Assembly (NCBI GenBank): GCA_013362295.1
Contig: JABFWJ010000319.1
Location: 1-38,501, forward strand
From: Thermoleophilia bacterium
Lineage (GTDB): Bacteria > Actinomycetota > Thermoleophilia > Gaiellales > Gaiellaceae
Direction of reading: 5' to 3'
DNA length: 38,501 nt
The first letter of the stretch is position 1, and every line of letters starts with the position of its first letter. The position numbers were made by a program, and so were the translations under genes. This document shows positions 23,771 to 32,337 of the stretch, piece by piece. The notes below the pieces were generated by a model. It worked only from the letters and a program-made list of their open reading frames with translations. It had not been told where the DNA came from and ran no database searches.

Positions 23771-24664
23771 GTGTCTGCGCCCCCCGTCGCGATCATCGGT
23801 GCGGGCCTCGACCTCGGCGCCGGCCGGCGCGGCGTCGACATGGGCCCGTCGGCCATCCGCTACGCGGGCCTCGAGGCGCGTATCCGGGAGCTGGGCCGCG
23901 ACGTCGCCGACCGCGGCGACGTGCGGTCGCCCGTTCCCGAAGCGATCGAGGAGGGCAGCGAGAATGCGCGCTATCTCGCCCCGATCAAGCAGGTCTGCGA
24001 GAAGGTGGCCGTGCTCGTCGACGACGCCGTACGCCAAGGCTTCCTGCCGCTCGTCCTCGGCGGCGACCACTCGATCGCGATGGGGACCCTCGGCGGCATG
24101 GCGAAGGCGCGCGGCGCCGGTGCCGCGCTCTGGATCGACGCGCACGGCGACCTCAACCGGCCGACCACCTCGCCGACGGGGAACGTGCACGGCATGCCGC
24201 TCGCGGCCGCGCTCGGCGCCGCCGGGGACGGTTTCGTGAGCGACGTCTACCCGACGCCGTCGGTCGAGCGCGCCGCGTTGATCGGCATCCGCTCACTCGA
24301 CCCCGGCGAGCGCGACCTGATCGCCGAGCTCGGCGTGCGCGTCTTCACGATGAACGAGGTCGACCGCCACGGCATGGAGCGCGCGCTCACCGAGGCGCTC
24401 GAGTTCCTCGCCGGCGCGGCCTTCCTCCACCTGAGCCTCGACCTCGACGCCGTCGACCCGATGTTCGCTCCGGGCGTCGGCACGCCGGTCCGCGGCGGCC
24501 TCTCCTACCGGGAGGCCCATCTCGCCATGGAGCTGCTGGCGGAGTCGAACAGCCTCGACTCGATGGAGGTGGTGGAGGTGAACCCGGTTCTCGACCGTGA
24601 GAACGCGACGGGGCAGCTGGCCGTCGAGCTCGTGGCGAGCGCGCTCGGCGCGCGCATCCTCTGA
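23771..24664 (+). CDS. rocF: Arginase/agmatinase-family ureohydrolase, probably arginase
   Basis: Manganese enzyme of 297 residues hydrolysing arginine to ornithine and urea. The metal-binding motifs are complete: GGDHS, DAHGDLN and SLDLDAVDP. GNVHGMPLA, GVGTPVRGGLSYRE and VEVNPVLDREN favour arginase over agmatinase. The first in-frame start giving full homology is GTG at 23771, three bases after tRNA-Phe, leaving no room for a ribosome-binding site. The message may therefore be a leaderless product of tRNA 3' processing. The frame is open further upstream, but that would run through the tRNA. Confidence 0.9.
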   Translation: MSAPPVAIIGAGLDLGAGRRGVDMGPSAIRYAGLEARIRELGRDVADRGDVRSPVPEAIEEGSENARYLAPIKQVCEKVAVLVDDAVRQGFLPLVLGGDHSIAMGTLGGMAKARGAGAALWIDAHGDLNRPTTSPTGNVHGMPLAAALGAAGDGFVSDVYPTPSVERAALIGIRSLDPGERDLIAELGVRVFTMNEVDRHGMERALTEALEFLAGAAFLHLSLDLDAVDPMFAPGVGTPVRGGLSYREAHLAMELLAESNSLDSMEVVEVNPVLDRENATGQLAVELVASALGARIL

Positions 24665-24673
24665 CGGCGCCCG

Positions 24674-25963
24674 TCACTCCCGCGGCCGGGCCTGCGCGGA
24701 TCGCTCCACCTCGACCTCCGCGCCGATTCCCGAGGGCTCGTAATAGATCGAACCGGCCAGGCGCTCCGGCAGGCAGTCGACCTCGAAGCCCTCCTCGTCG
24801 GCGTGCGGATAGACGTAGCCCCGGCCGCGCCCGAGCTTCCTGGCACCGGGATAGGCCGCCGAACGGAGGGCGGCCGGCGGCATCAGGTGGCCGTGCTCGC
24901 GCACGTCCTCCGTCGCCTTCCCGAGCGCGACGTACGACGCGTTCGACTTCGGCGCACGCGCGAGGTAGATCGCCGCCTGCGCGAGGTTGAGCCGCGCCTC
25001 CGGCAGGCCGACGTGCTCGACGGCCTGCGCGGCGGCGACCGCCACGAGCAGCGCCTGCGGATCGGCGTTGCCGATGTCCTCCGACGCGAGCACGACCATC
25101 CGGCGCGCGATGAAGCGTGCATCCTCGCCGCCTTCCAGCATCGCGGCGAGGTAGTAGACGGACGCCTGCACGTCGCCGGCTCGCGTGGACTTGATCCAGG
25201 CGGAGATGAAGTCGTAGTGGCGGTCGCCGCCCTTGTCGTAGGCGAGCGGGCGCTTGCGCGCGGCGTCCTCGACGTGGCGCTCCTCGAGCTCCGCCCCTTC
25301 GGCGCGTGCGGTCTCGACCGACAGCTCGAGAATGTTCAGCGCGTTGCGCGCGTCGCCGCCCGCCCGGACCGCGATCTGCTCTTCGAGCTCGTCCGAGACC
25401 TCGACCTCGAGCGCCGCGGCGCCGCGGCGGACCACGTCGCGCAGCGTCTCGATCGAGTGCGGCTCGAGCTCGTAGACCTGCGTGCGCGAGAGCAGCGCCG
25501 AGTTCACCTCGAAGTACGGGTTCTCCGTGGTCGCGCCGATCAGCGTCAGGAGCCCTTCTTCGACGCCCGGCAGCAGCGCGTCCTGCTGCGCCTTGTTGAA
25601 GCGGTGGATCTCGTCGAGGAAGAGGATGGTGCGCCGGCCGCTCGCGCCGAGGCGCTCGCGCGCCTGCTTCAGCACGTCGCGGACGTTCGCCACCGTCGCC
25701 TGCACCGCCGACAGCTCTTCGAACTCCGCGCCCGTGGTCTGCGCGACGATCCGCGCGAGCGTCGTCTTGCCTGATCCGGGCGGCCCGTAGAGGATCATCG
25801 ACGGCACGCGGTCCTGCTCGATCGCGAGGCGCAGCGCGCGTCCCGGTCCGATCACGTGCTCCTGCCCGACGAACTCGTCGAGTGACCTCGGCCGGAGGCG
25901 CTGCGCGAGCGGAGCAGTGGCGCCGAGCCGCCGGCCGGCGGCCTCGGAGAAGAGGTCACCCAC
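24674..25963 (-). CDS. rarA: Replication-associated recombination protein RarA (MgsA) AAA+ ATPase
   Basis: AAA+ ATPase of 429 residues related to clamp loaders and WRNIP1, acting at stalled replication forks. Visible parts are LAQRLRPRSLDEFVGQEH, Walker A GPPGSGKTT, Walker B LFLDEIHRFNKAQQD, sensor 1 GATTENP, the arginine-finger region SALLSRTQV and the C-terminal MgsA domain with DFISAWIKSTRAGD and RRMVVLASEDIG. The frame extends to 26659, but homology begins at GDLFSEA, so the GTG at 25963 is taken. It converges with arginase (9 bases between stops) and diverges from a methyltransferase with 24 bases between starts. Confidence 0.95.
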   Translation of the reverse strand: MGDLFSEAAGRRLGATAPLAQRLRPRSLDEFVGQEHVIGPGRALRLAIEQDRVPSMILYGPPGSGKTTLARIVAQTTGAEFEELSAVQATVANVRDVLKQARERLGASGRRTILFLDEIHRFNKAQQDALLPGVEEGLLTLIGATTENPYFEVNSALLSRTQVYELEPHSIETLRDVVRRGAAALEVEVSDELEEQIAVRAGGDARNALNILELSVETARAEGAELEERHVEDAARKRPLAYDKGGDRHYDFISAWIKSTRAGDVQASVYYLAAMLEGGEDARFIARRMVVLASEDIGNADPQALLVAVAAAQAVEHVGLPEARLNLAQAAIYLARAPKSNASYVALGKATEDVREHGHLMPPAALRSAAYPGARKLGRGRGYVYPHADEEGFEVDCLPERLAGSIYYEPSGIGAEVEVERSAQARPRE

Positions 25964-25967
25964 GCCG

Positions 25968-25973
25968 AAAGTA
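25968..25973 (-). promoter_or_regulatory. Possible -10 element (TACTTT) for rarA
   Basis: Read on the minus strand, TACTTT ends 4 bases before the rarA GTG. It overlaps the oppositely directed TATGCT of the methyltransferase. The spacing is a little short for a transcript beginning at the start codon. Confidence 0.35.
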
Positions 25974-25977
25974 TGCT
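25972..25977 (+). promoter_or_regulatory. Possible -10 element (TATGCT) for the methyltransferase
   Basis: TATGCT ends 10 bases before the preferred ATG at 25988. It shares two bases with the divergent rarA hexamer. Confidence 0.4.
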
Positions 25978-25987
25978 CTGGGCGTCG

Positions 25988-26755
25988 ATGCGAGAGGCGC
26001 GCGAGGTGTGGAGCACGGGGACGTACGAGCGGCTCGCCGCGCGATTCGCGCCGGTCCAGGACCAGCTCGTCAACCTGCTTCGGATCTCGAGAGGCGACCG
26101 CGTGCTCGACCTGGCGACCGGCACCGGCGAGGTGGCCGTGCGCGCGGCCCGGCAGGGCGGTGTCGTCACCGGCCTCGACATCGCCGAGCCGATGCTCGCA
26201 AAGGCGCGCGAGCGCGCGAGCGAGGAGGGCGTCGACATCACCTTCGATCTCGGCGACGTCGAGTACCTGCCGTACGAGGACAGCTGCTTCGACGTCGTCG
26301 TCTCCAACTTCGGCGTCGTGTTCGCGCCCGACCACGCGAACGTCGCCGCCGAGCTCGCGCGCGTCACGTGCCCCGCCGCGCGCCTCGGCTTCACGGCCTG
26401 GAAGCCGAACCCCCGGCTCGGCGAGCTCTATCGCCGCTTCACCGAGGAGCCGATCGAAGGCCGCGAGATGTACGAGTGGGGCCGCGAGGACCACGTCGAG
26501 GACATGCTCGGCGAGGACTTCGAGCTCGAGTTCGAGGACGGGACGCTCTGGCTCGAAGCAGAGTCGGGCGAGGAGATCTGGAAGCTCTTCTCGGAGTCCG
26601 CACCGCCGGTGATCGCGCTCCTCAAGCACCTCGACGACGAGCAGCGCGAGCAGTTCCACCGCGCGATCGTCGAGCTGTACGAGAGCTATCGCACGAAGGA
26701 CGGCGGCGTGCGCGCGCCCCGCCGCTACCTGCTCGTCCTCGGCCGCCGCAAGTGA
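25988..26755 (+). CDS. Class I SAM-dependent methyltransferase (UbiE-like)
   Basis: Methyltransferase of 255 residues. WSTGTYERLA and RISRGDRVLDLATGTGEVAVRAA (motif I region) resemble UbiE/COQ5-type enzymes, followed by GLDIAEPMLAKAR and DVEYLPYEDSCFDVVVSNFGVVF. The C-terminal half is acidic (FELEFEDGTLW) and ends in RYLLVLGRRK. Two ATGs are possible (25973, 25988); the latter fits the conserved start and lies downstream of a -10-like hexamer that covers the first. It overlaps the M20 gene by four bases. Substrate unknown. Confidence 0.85.
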   Translation: MREAREVWSTGTYERLAARFAPVQDQLVNLLRISRGDRVLDLATGTGEVAVRAARQGGVVTGLDIAEPMLAKARERASEEGVDITFDLGDVEYLPYEDSCFDVVVSNFGVVFAPDHANVAAELARVTCPAARLGFTAWKPNPRLGELYRRFTEEPIEGREMYEWGREDHVEDMLGEDFELEFEDGTLWLEAESGEEIWKLFSESAPPVIALLKHLDDEQREQFHRAIVELYESYRTKDGGVRAPRRYLLVLGRRK

Positions 26756-28032
26756 ATGAGGTAGCCGACCTTCTCCGGCGGCTGATTCGCCTCGATACGA
26801 CGAACCCGCCGGGCAACGAAACCCTCGCGGCGGAGCTGCTCCGGGACTACCTCGAAGCAGCCGGCGTGGAGTGTCGGCTCTACGCGCGCGTGCCGGAGCG
26901 CGCGAATCTCGTCGCGCGCATCCCGGGCCGCGACGACGGCCCGTCGCTCGCGCTGCTCTCGCACACCGACGTCGTGCTCGCCGACGCCGGTGAGTGGGAA
27001 CGCGACCCGTTCGGTGGCGACCTCGTCGGCGGCGAGGTATGGGGGCGCGGCGCGCTCGACATGAAGGGCGAGGTCGCCGCCTCGGCCGTCGCGCTCGCCT
27101 CGCTGGCGCGCGAGGGCTGGCGCGGGTCGGGCGACCTGATCTTCGTCGCCGCCGCCGACGAAGAGGTCGGCGCGGGCTTCGGGCTGCAGTGGCTCGTCGA
27201 GCAGCATCCTGACGCCGTGCGTGCCGACTTCTCGGTCAACGAAGGTGCGGGCGACCGCGTCGAGCTGGGCGGCAGGGTGCTCTACCTCTGCGCGACGGCA
27301 GAGAAGATGAGCTCGCCGTTCACGCTCCGCGTGCACGGGCGGAGCGGCCACGCGGCCATGCCGAGCATCGCCGACAACGCGCTCGTCAAGGCGGCGCCGC
27401 TCGTCGAGCGCCTCGGCACGTTCGAGGTCGAGCCGCAGCTGATCCCGGAGGTCGAGGGGTTCCTGGCGGCGCTGCTCGGCGAGGTGCCGCCGCCCGGCGA
27501 GGCGCTCGCGCGCGCCCGCGCGGTCGCACCGCTCGCCGCCGAGCTGATCGAGCCGCTGCTCGGCCTGACGGTCTCGCCGACGAAGGCCCGTGCCTCCGAC
27601 AAGCGGAACGTGATCCCCGCGCTCTGCGAGATCACCGTCGACACTCGGCTCCTGCCCGGCCAGAGCCCGGAGGACGCCGAGGGGGCGCTGCGCGACTGGC
27701 TCGGGGACGGCGACTACGAGTTCGTCAACATCGAGCGCTCCGGAGGCACGCGCTCGGAGATCGGCGGCCCGCTCTGGGAGGCCGTGCGCTCGTTCGTCGA
27801 GGCCGAGGAGCCGGGCGCCGCCGCCGCGCCGCTGTGCGTGGCGGGATTCACCGACTCGCACTGGATGCGCGAGGCGTTCGGGACGGTCGCCTACGGCTTC
27901 TTCCCGTCGCGGGCGATCGACCCGGAGACCGCCGCCCGCCTGATCCACTCGGCGAACGAGCGGATCCCGGTCTCCGACCTGGAGCTCGGCCTGCGCTGGC
28001 TGCGGCACGCGGCTCGGGCCGTGTGCGGCTGA
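26752..28032 (+). CDS. M20-family metallopeptidase/deacylase
   Basis: Zinc-dependent hydrolase of 426 residues of the ArgE/DapE/carboxypeptidase G2 group. The N-terminus (LLRRLIRLDTTNPPGNE) is typical. Metal and catalytic motifs are LLSHTDVV (His, Asp), WGRGALDMKGEVA, AADEEVGAGFG (catalytic Glu-Glu) and a distal His in FTDSHWMREAF. The dimerisation lid contains HGRSGHAAMPS. The GTG start overlaps the methyltransferase stop. Substrate choice (acetylornithine, succinyl-diaminopimelate, dipeptide) cannot be decided from sequence. Confidence 0.9.
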   Translation: MNEVADLLRRLIRLDTTNPPGNETLAAELLRDYLEAAGVECRLYARVPERANLVARIPGRDDGPSLALLSHTDVVLADAGEWERDPFGGDLVGGEVWGRGALDMKGEVAASAVALASLAREGWRGSGDLIFVAAADEEVGAGFGLQWLVEQHPDAVRADFSVNEGAGDRVELGGRVLYLCATAEKMSSPFTLRVHGRSGHAAMPSIADNALVKAAPLVERLGTFEVEPQLIPEVEGFLAALLGEVPPPGEALARARAVAPLAAELIEPLLGLTVSPTKARASDKRNVIPALCEITVDTRLLPGQSPEDAEGALRDWLGDGDYEFVNIERSGGTRSEIGGPLWEAVRSFVEAEEPGAAAAPLCVAGFTDSHWMREAFGTVAYGFFPSRAIDPETAARLIHSANERIPVSDLELGLRWLRHAARAVCG

Positions 28033-29057
28033 TCATGCTGGAGCTGTACGAGCCCGAGGGCGCGTTCGACCTGCTCGAGGCGTACCTCGCCGAGGAGCTG
28101 CGCGCGGGCCTCGTCGCGGACGTCTTCCTGGCGTACGGGCTCTCGGAACCGCTGCGCCGGGAGCCCGGGCACCCGCCGCCCGAGCCGTGCCCGCTGCCGC
28201 TGCTGGCGGCTCGTGTCCGAGCTCGGGACGAGCCGCCCCCCGCAGGTGCCGGCTTTCGGATCGGCGAGTGGGCCGCGTCCTGGGCGCCCGGGGACTATGC
28301 GGCGGCGGTCGACGAGGTGCGCGCGGCGATCGCGCGCGGCGACGTCTACCAGGTCAACCTCGTGCAGCACCTCTCAGCGCCCTTCGAGGGCAGCGTGGCG
28401 GCGCTCGCCGGGTCGCTCGCACCGCTGCAGCCGCTGCAGCCGCGCCCGCTCGCCGGGAACGGATGGGCCGTCGTCTCGGCCTCTCCGGAGCTCTTCCTCG
28501 CCCGCCGCGGCGACCGGCTGCTGACGATGCCGATCAAGGGGACGCGGCCGCTCGGCGAAAACGTCGAGGACGACAAGGACGCCGCGGAGCACGTGATGAT
28601 CGTCGACCTCGAGCGCAACGACCTCTCGCGCGTCTGCGAGGTCGGCTCGATCCGCTGGCCCGAGCTGATGGTGCAGCACGAGCTCGCGGGGGTCACGCAT
28701 CTCGTCTCGACGGTCGAGGGGCGCGTGCGGCGCGATGCGACGCTCGCCGACATCCTGCGCGCGACCTTCCCCGGGGGCTCGATCACGGGCGCGCCGAAGA
28801 TCGCCGCGATCGACCACATCGCCCGGCTCGAGCCCGTGGGGCGCGGTGCCTCGATGGGCGCGCTCGGGACGATCGAGCCGAGCGGCGACTTCGAGCTCGC
28901 GCTCACGATCCGCACCTTCGCGGTCGCGGACGATCGCATCCATCTCTGGGTCGGCGGGGGGATCGTGTGGGATTCCGATCCCGAAGCGGAGATCGAGGAG
29001 TCCTGGGTCAAGGCGCGGCCGCTGCTCGCCGCCGTGCGCGGGCTGATCGCGGTATGA
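28023..29057 (+). CDS. pabB: Aminodeoxychorismate synthase component I (PabB-type)
   Basis: Chorismate-using enzyme of 344 residues that makes aminodeoxychorismate for folate. Signature segments are DVYQVNLVQHL, MPIKGTRPLGE, MIVDLERNDLSRVCE, HLVSTVEGRV, FPGGSITGAPKIAAID and GGGIVWDSDPEAEIEES. It is about 100 residues shorter than usual PabB because the N-terminal part is brief. The GTG at 28023 overlaps the M20 gene by 10 bases; an ATG at 28035 is an alternative. The next gene is the matching lyase PabC. No glutamine amidotransferase (PabA) is in the window. Confidence 0.92.
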   Translation: MRLIMLELYEPEGAFDLLEAYLAEELRAGLVADVFLAYGLSEPLRREPGHPPPEPCPLPLLAARVRARDEPPPAGAGFRIGEWAASWAPGDYAAAVDEVRAAIARGDVYQVNLVQHLSAPFEGSVAALAGSLAPLQPLQPRPLAGNGWAVVSASPELFLARRGDRLLTMPIKGTRPLGENVEDDKDAAEHVMIVDLERNDLSRVCEVGSIRWPELMVQHELAGVTHLVSTVEGRVRRDATLADILRATFPGGSITGAPKIAAIDHIARLEPVGRGASMGALGTIEPSGDFELALTIRTFAVADDRIHLWVGGGIVWDSDPEAEIEESWVKARPLLAAVRGLIAV

Positions 29058-29860
29058 GCCTGCTCGGCGTTGCCGTCGAGGGACGGGGGCTCGTGGATCC
29101 GGAGGCGCCGGTGTTTCGCGCCGACGACGAGGCGCTGCTGCGCGGAAGCGCCGCCTTCGAGACGCTGCCGGTCTACGGGGGCCGGCCATTCGAGCTCGGT
29201 CGGCACCTCGCGCGCTTCGGGAACGCGCTGCCGGTCCTCGGGCTGCCGCCGCTCCCGGACGGGGCGGCGGAGGCACTCGTGGCGGAGCTCGCCGAGCAGG
29301 TCGGCGGCGACTTCGTGCTCCGGCTCTACCGGACGTCGTCGAGCTTCGTCGCGACCGCGGCGCCGCTCCCGGACGACCTCGAGGAGCTGCGGTCACGCGG
29401 CCTTCGGGTGCAGGTCGTGGAGACGGGCCTCCCGTCGAGTCTCGTCGCGGGAGTGAAGGCCACGAGCTATGCCCTCGCGCTCGCGGCGGTACGGGAGGCC
29501 GAGCGAAACGGGGGCGACGACGCGCTCTTCGTCGCGGACGGCATCGTGCTCGAGGCGCCGACGTCGAACGTCTGGTGGCGGATGGGCAAGGTGCTGTCGA
29601 CTCCCGCCACCGGCGCGGGCGTGCTGCCGGGGGTGACGCGCGCGGTCACGTGGGAGCTGGCCCGGGAGGCCGGGTTCGACGCGCGCGAGGGCCGGTTTCC
29701 GCTCGCGGAGCTGCAGGCGGCCGAGGAGGCGTTCACCACCTCGTCGATCCGCGAGGTCATGCCCGTCATCTCGCTCGACGGGCGGCCGGTTGCCGACGGC
29801 CGTCCGGGGCCCGCGGCGGCGCGGTTGCAGGAGGCACTCCGGCTACGCTCCCGCCGGTGA
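29054..29860 (+). CDS. pabC: Aminodeoxychorismate lyase PabC (class IV aminotransferase fold)
   Basis: PLP enzyme of 268 residues, releasing p-aminobenzoate from aminodeoxychorismate. ALLRGSAAFETLPVYGGRPF, the likely PLP Lys in AGVKATSYALAL, the DALFVADGIVLEAPTSNVWW segment, GVLPGVTR and EEAFTTSSIREVMPV are class IV hallmarks. Branched-chain or D-amino acid aminotransferases share the fold, but the four-base overlap with pabB supports PabC. Its stop overlaps the next GTG. Confidence 0.88.
   Translation: MSLLGVAVEGRGLVDPEAPVFRADDEALLRGSAAFETLPVYGGRPFELGRHLARFGNALPVLGLPPLPDGAAEALVAELAEQVGGDFVLRLYRTSSSFVATAAPLPDDLEELRSRGLRVQVVETGLPSSLVAGVKATSYALALAAVREAERNGGDDALFVADGIVLEAPTSNVWWRMGKVLSTPATGAGVLPGVTRAVTWELAREAGFDAREGRFPLAELQAAEEAFTTSSIREVMPVISLDGRPVADGRPGPAAARLQEALRLRSRR
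29844..29849 (+). promoter_or_regulatory. Possible internal -10 element (TACGCT) before the yqhQ-like gene
   Basis: TACGCT ends 7 bases before the GTG at 29857, inside the 3' end of pabC, in the context GGCTACGCT. Because this gene also overlaps pabC by four bases, the hexamer could be chance or an internal promoter. Confidence 0.35.
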
Positions 29861-30624
29861 GCGAGAGGGTTCGGCTCGGTGGGATGGCGCTCCCGAACGG
29901 CGTGCTCGTGCACGGCCCGCGGGCGTGGGCGTGTGCCGTGCGCACGGACGACGGCGAGCTCAAGGTCGTCGCGCGGCCGAAGCGATTCCGCGCGGCCGAC
30001 GTCAGGAACCCCGCGCTGAGCGGACTCGCGCGGATCGCCGAGGTCTTCGCGCTCTTGCCGCAGATCAAGCGTGCGCTCCCCGAGGCGCAGCTTCCGATGG
30101 AGCGGCCGCGCGTCGTCGCGTCGATGCTCGGGAGCGCCGTCGTCCTCCGGGGCATCCGCGCCTCCGCCATGCGGCCGCTCGCGCGCGAGCTGGCGACCGG
30201 GCTCCTGTCGGTCGCACCTGCGGCCCTCGCGCTGCGCGGCGGCGAGCTCGCCGGCTACCACGGGGCCGAGCACGTCTCGATCGGCAGCTACGAGCACGGC
30301 GAGACGCGGCCCAGGGAGCACGAGCGCTGCGGCTCGCACCTGCTCGGCCCGATCCTGCTCACGACGGCCGCGGGCAACCTCGTCGCCGAGCGGATGCCCG
30401 CGTCGCTGCGTCCCGCGGCCCGGCTCGCGGCCGCGGTCGGAGCCGTCGGCGCCTCGGTCGAGATCTTCGGCTGGATGACCCGCAACGCCGGACATCCGCT
30501 CTCGCGCGCGCTCGCGAGACCCGGGCACGAGCTGCAGCACCGGCTCGGGACGCGCGAGCCCTCGCCCGAGCAGCTCGAGGTCGCGGAGGCCGCGCTCAGG
30601 GCATGTCTGGAGCTCGAAGCATGA
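29857..30624 (+). CDS. YqhQ/DUF1385-family membrane protein
   Basis: Protein of 255 residues with the family start LGGMALPNGVLVHGPRAWA, the central YHGAEHVSIGSYEHG motif and GSHLLGPILLTTAAGNLVAERM, with two or three hydrophobic segments. The His and Glu in YHGAEH are strongly conserved and suggest metal binding or catalysis, though no function is established. The C-terminal GHELQHRLGTREPS is also family-typical. It overlaps pabC and the nicotinate phosphoribosyltransferase gene by four bases each. Confidence 0.85.
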   Translation: MSERVRLGGMALPNGVLVHGPRAWACAVRTDDGELKVVARPKRFRAADVRNPALSGLARIAEVFALLPQIKRALPEAQLPMERPRVVASMLGSAVVLRGIRASAMRPLARELATGLLSVAPAALALRGGELAGYHGAEHVSIGSYEHGETRPREHERCGSHLLGPILLTTAAGNLVAERMPASLRPAARLAAAVGAVGASVEIFGWMTRNAGHPLSRALARPGHELQHRLGTREPSPEQLEVAEAALRACLELEA

Positions 30625-31697
30625 TCTCGACGCGGCGGAGGCTCGAGCCGGAGGTCTTCGACCTGCCCGTCGAGAAGATGCGGGCGGGCTGGTACACCGA
30701 TGCGTACTTCAACCACACGCGTGCCACCCTCCTCGAGGACGCCCGGCGACCGAACGTCGTCATGCAGGTCTTCCAGAAGCGCGACGCCTTCCTCGGCGGC
30801 ATGGACGAAGCGATCGCGATCCTCAAGCTCTGCGCCGACGACTTCTCCGACCTGACGGTGCACGCGCTCTACGACGGCGACTCGATCCGGCCGTACGAGA
30901 CCGTGATGACGATCGAGGGCGACTACACCGCGTTCGCGCATCTCGAGACCGCCTACCTCGGCACGCTCGCTCGGCGCACGCTGATCACGACGAACGTCGT
31001 CAACGTGCTGCGCGCGGCGAACGGCAAGCCCGTCATCTTCATGGCTGCGCGCCACGATCATCACCGCGTCCAGACCGGCGACGGCTATGCCGCGTACGTC
31101 GCGGGTCAGATCGTCGGCGCGCCGATCGGCGTCACGACCGACGAGCAGGCGTCATGGTGGGGCGGCAGCGGGCTCGGAACCGTCCCGCACGCGTTGATCG
31201 CCGCGTACGGCGGCGACACGGTGGTAGCCGCGAAGCACTTCGCGGATTGGGCGCCCGACGACATGAACGTCACGGTCCTCGTCGACTTCGAGAACGACTC
31301 CGTGCGCACGGCGCTCGACGTCGCACACGCGCTCGGCCCGCGGCTCTGGGGTGTGCGTCTCGACACGTCGGAGTCGCTCGTCGACCGTGCGCTCTGGGAG
31401 GAGATGGGCGACTTCAAGCCGACCGGCGTCAACCCGCGCCTCGTGCACAAGGTGCGGGCTGCGCTCGACCGCGAGGGCTTCGACGCGGTCCGGATCGTCG
31501 TCTCCGGAGGCTTCACCGTCGAGAAGATCCGCGACTTCGAGGAGGACGGGGTTCCGGTCGACGCCTACGGCGTCGGCTCCTCGCTGATCCGCGGCTCCAA
31601 CGACTTCACCGGCGACCTCGTGATGAGCGACGGGCGGCCGGCGGCCAAGGTCGGCCGCGGCTACCGGCCGAATCCGCGGCTCGAGCGCGTGACGTAG
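30621..31697 (+). CDS. pncB: Nicotinate phosphoribosyltransferase
   Basis: Converts nicotinate and PRPP to nicotinate mononucleotide in NAD salvage. The 358 residues include WYTDAYFNHTRA near the start, MTIEGDYTAFAHLETAYLGTLARRT, FMAARHDHHRVQ (the family's functional His region), GTVPHALIAAYGGD, VLVDFENDS, RLDTSESLVDR, IVVSGGFTVEKI and YGVGSSL. The ATG overlaps the yqhQ-like stop. The nicotinamidase gene follows after four bases, so the two steps nicotinamide to nicotinate to NaMN are co-encoded. Confidence 0.92.
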   Translation: MISTRRRLEPEVFDLPVEKMRAGWYTDAYFNHTRATLLEDARRPNVVMQVFQKRDAFLGGMDEAIAILKLCADDFSDLTVHALYDGDSIRPYETVMTIEGDYTAFAHLETAYLGTLARRTLITTNVVNVLRAANGKPVIFMAARHDHHRVQTGDGYAAYVAGQIVGAPIGVTTDEQASWWGGSGLGTVPHALIAAYGGDTVVAAKHFADWAPDDMNVTVLVDFENDSVRTALDVAHALGPRLWGVRLDTSESLVDRALWEEMGDFKPTGVNPRLVHKVRAALDREGFDAVRIVVSGGFTVEKIRDFEEDGVPVDAYGVGSSLIRGSNDFTGDLVMSDGRPAAKVGRGYRPNPRLERVT

Positions 31698-31701
31698 CGC
31701 C

Positions 31702-32337
31702 GTGGCCGGACGCCTGCTCTGGGACGTCGACACGCAGGTCGACTTCATGCGCCCCGACGGGAAGCTCGCCGTGCCGGGCGCGCTGGAGGCCGTTCCCGCG
31801 ATGGCGCGGCTCGTCGAGGCGGCCCGCGCCGCCGGCATCCCGCACGTCGCCTCGGCCGACGACCACGAGCTGACGGACGCGGAGATCTCGGACGAGCCCG
31901 ACTACTCGCAGACCTACCCCCCGCATTGCCTGCGCGGCACGCGCGGGGCGGAGCGGATCGCCGAGACCGCGCAGGCCGACCCGGTGCCCCTCGGCCTCAC
32001 GGACGTGCCCGAGAAGTGGCTCGAGGGGCGGGAGTTCCTGCTGCTCAAGAAGAGCTTCGACGTCTTCACGAACCCGAACGCCGACCGGCTGCTCGCGCTG
32101 CTCGACCCGCAAGAGATCGTCCTCTTCGGCGTCGCCACCGATGTGTGCAACGACGCCGCGATCCGCGGCCTCCTCGCGCGGGGGCGCTCCGTCGTCGTCG
32201 TGGAGGACGCCTGCCGGGGGCTCGACGAGGCCCGGACGGCCGCCTGCCTGGCCTCCTGGCGCGCCGGCGGTGTGCGGTTCGTCACGAGCGACGAGGTGAG
32301 CTTTAGCCCCGCAGCCCGCCTGCCGATGGAGACGTGA
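31702..32337 (+). CDS. pncA: Nicotinamidase/isochorismatase-family cysteine hydrolase
   Basis: Cysteine hydrolase of 211 residues. The catalytic triad is Asp10 (WDVDTQVDFM), Lys116/117 (LLLKKSFDVF) and Cys149 (GVATDVCND). The metal-binding DDH (about 53-55) and YPPHCLRGTRGAE segment are typical of nicotinamidase rather than isochorismatase. The position immediately after nicotinate phosphoribosyltransferase supports deamidation of nicotinamide. The GTG start follows the upstream stop by four bases, and the stop overlaps the ftsH-like start. Confidence 0.87.
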   Translation: MAGRLLWDVDTQVDFMRPDGKLAVPGALEAVPAMARLVEAARAAGIPHVASADDHELTDAEISDEPDYSQTYPPHCLRGTRGAERIAETAQADPVPLGLTDVPEKWLEGREFLLLKKSFDVFTNPNADRLLALLDPQEIVLFGVATDVCNDAAIRGLLARGRSVVVVEDACRGLDEARTAACLASWRAGGVRFVTSDEVSFSPAARLPMET

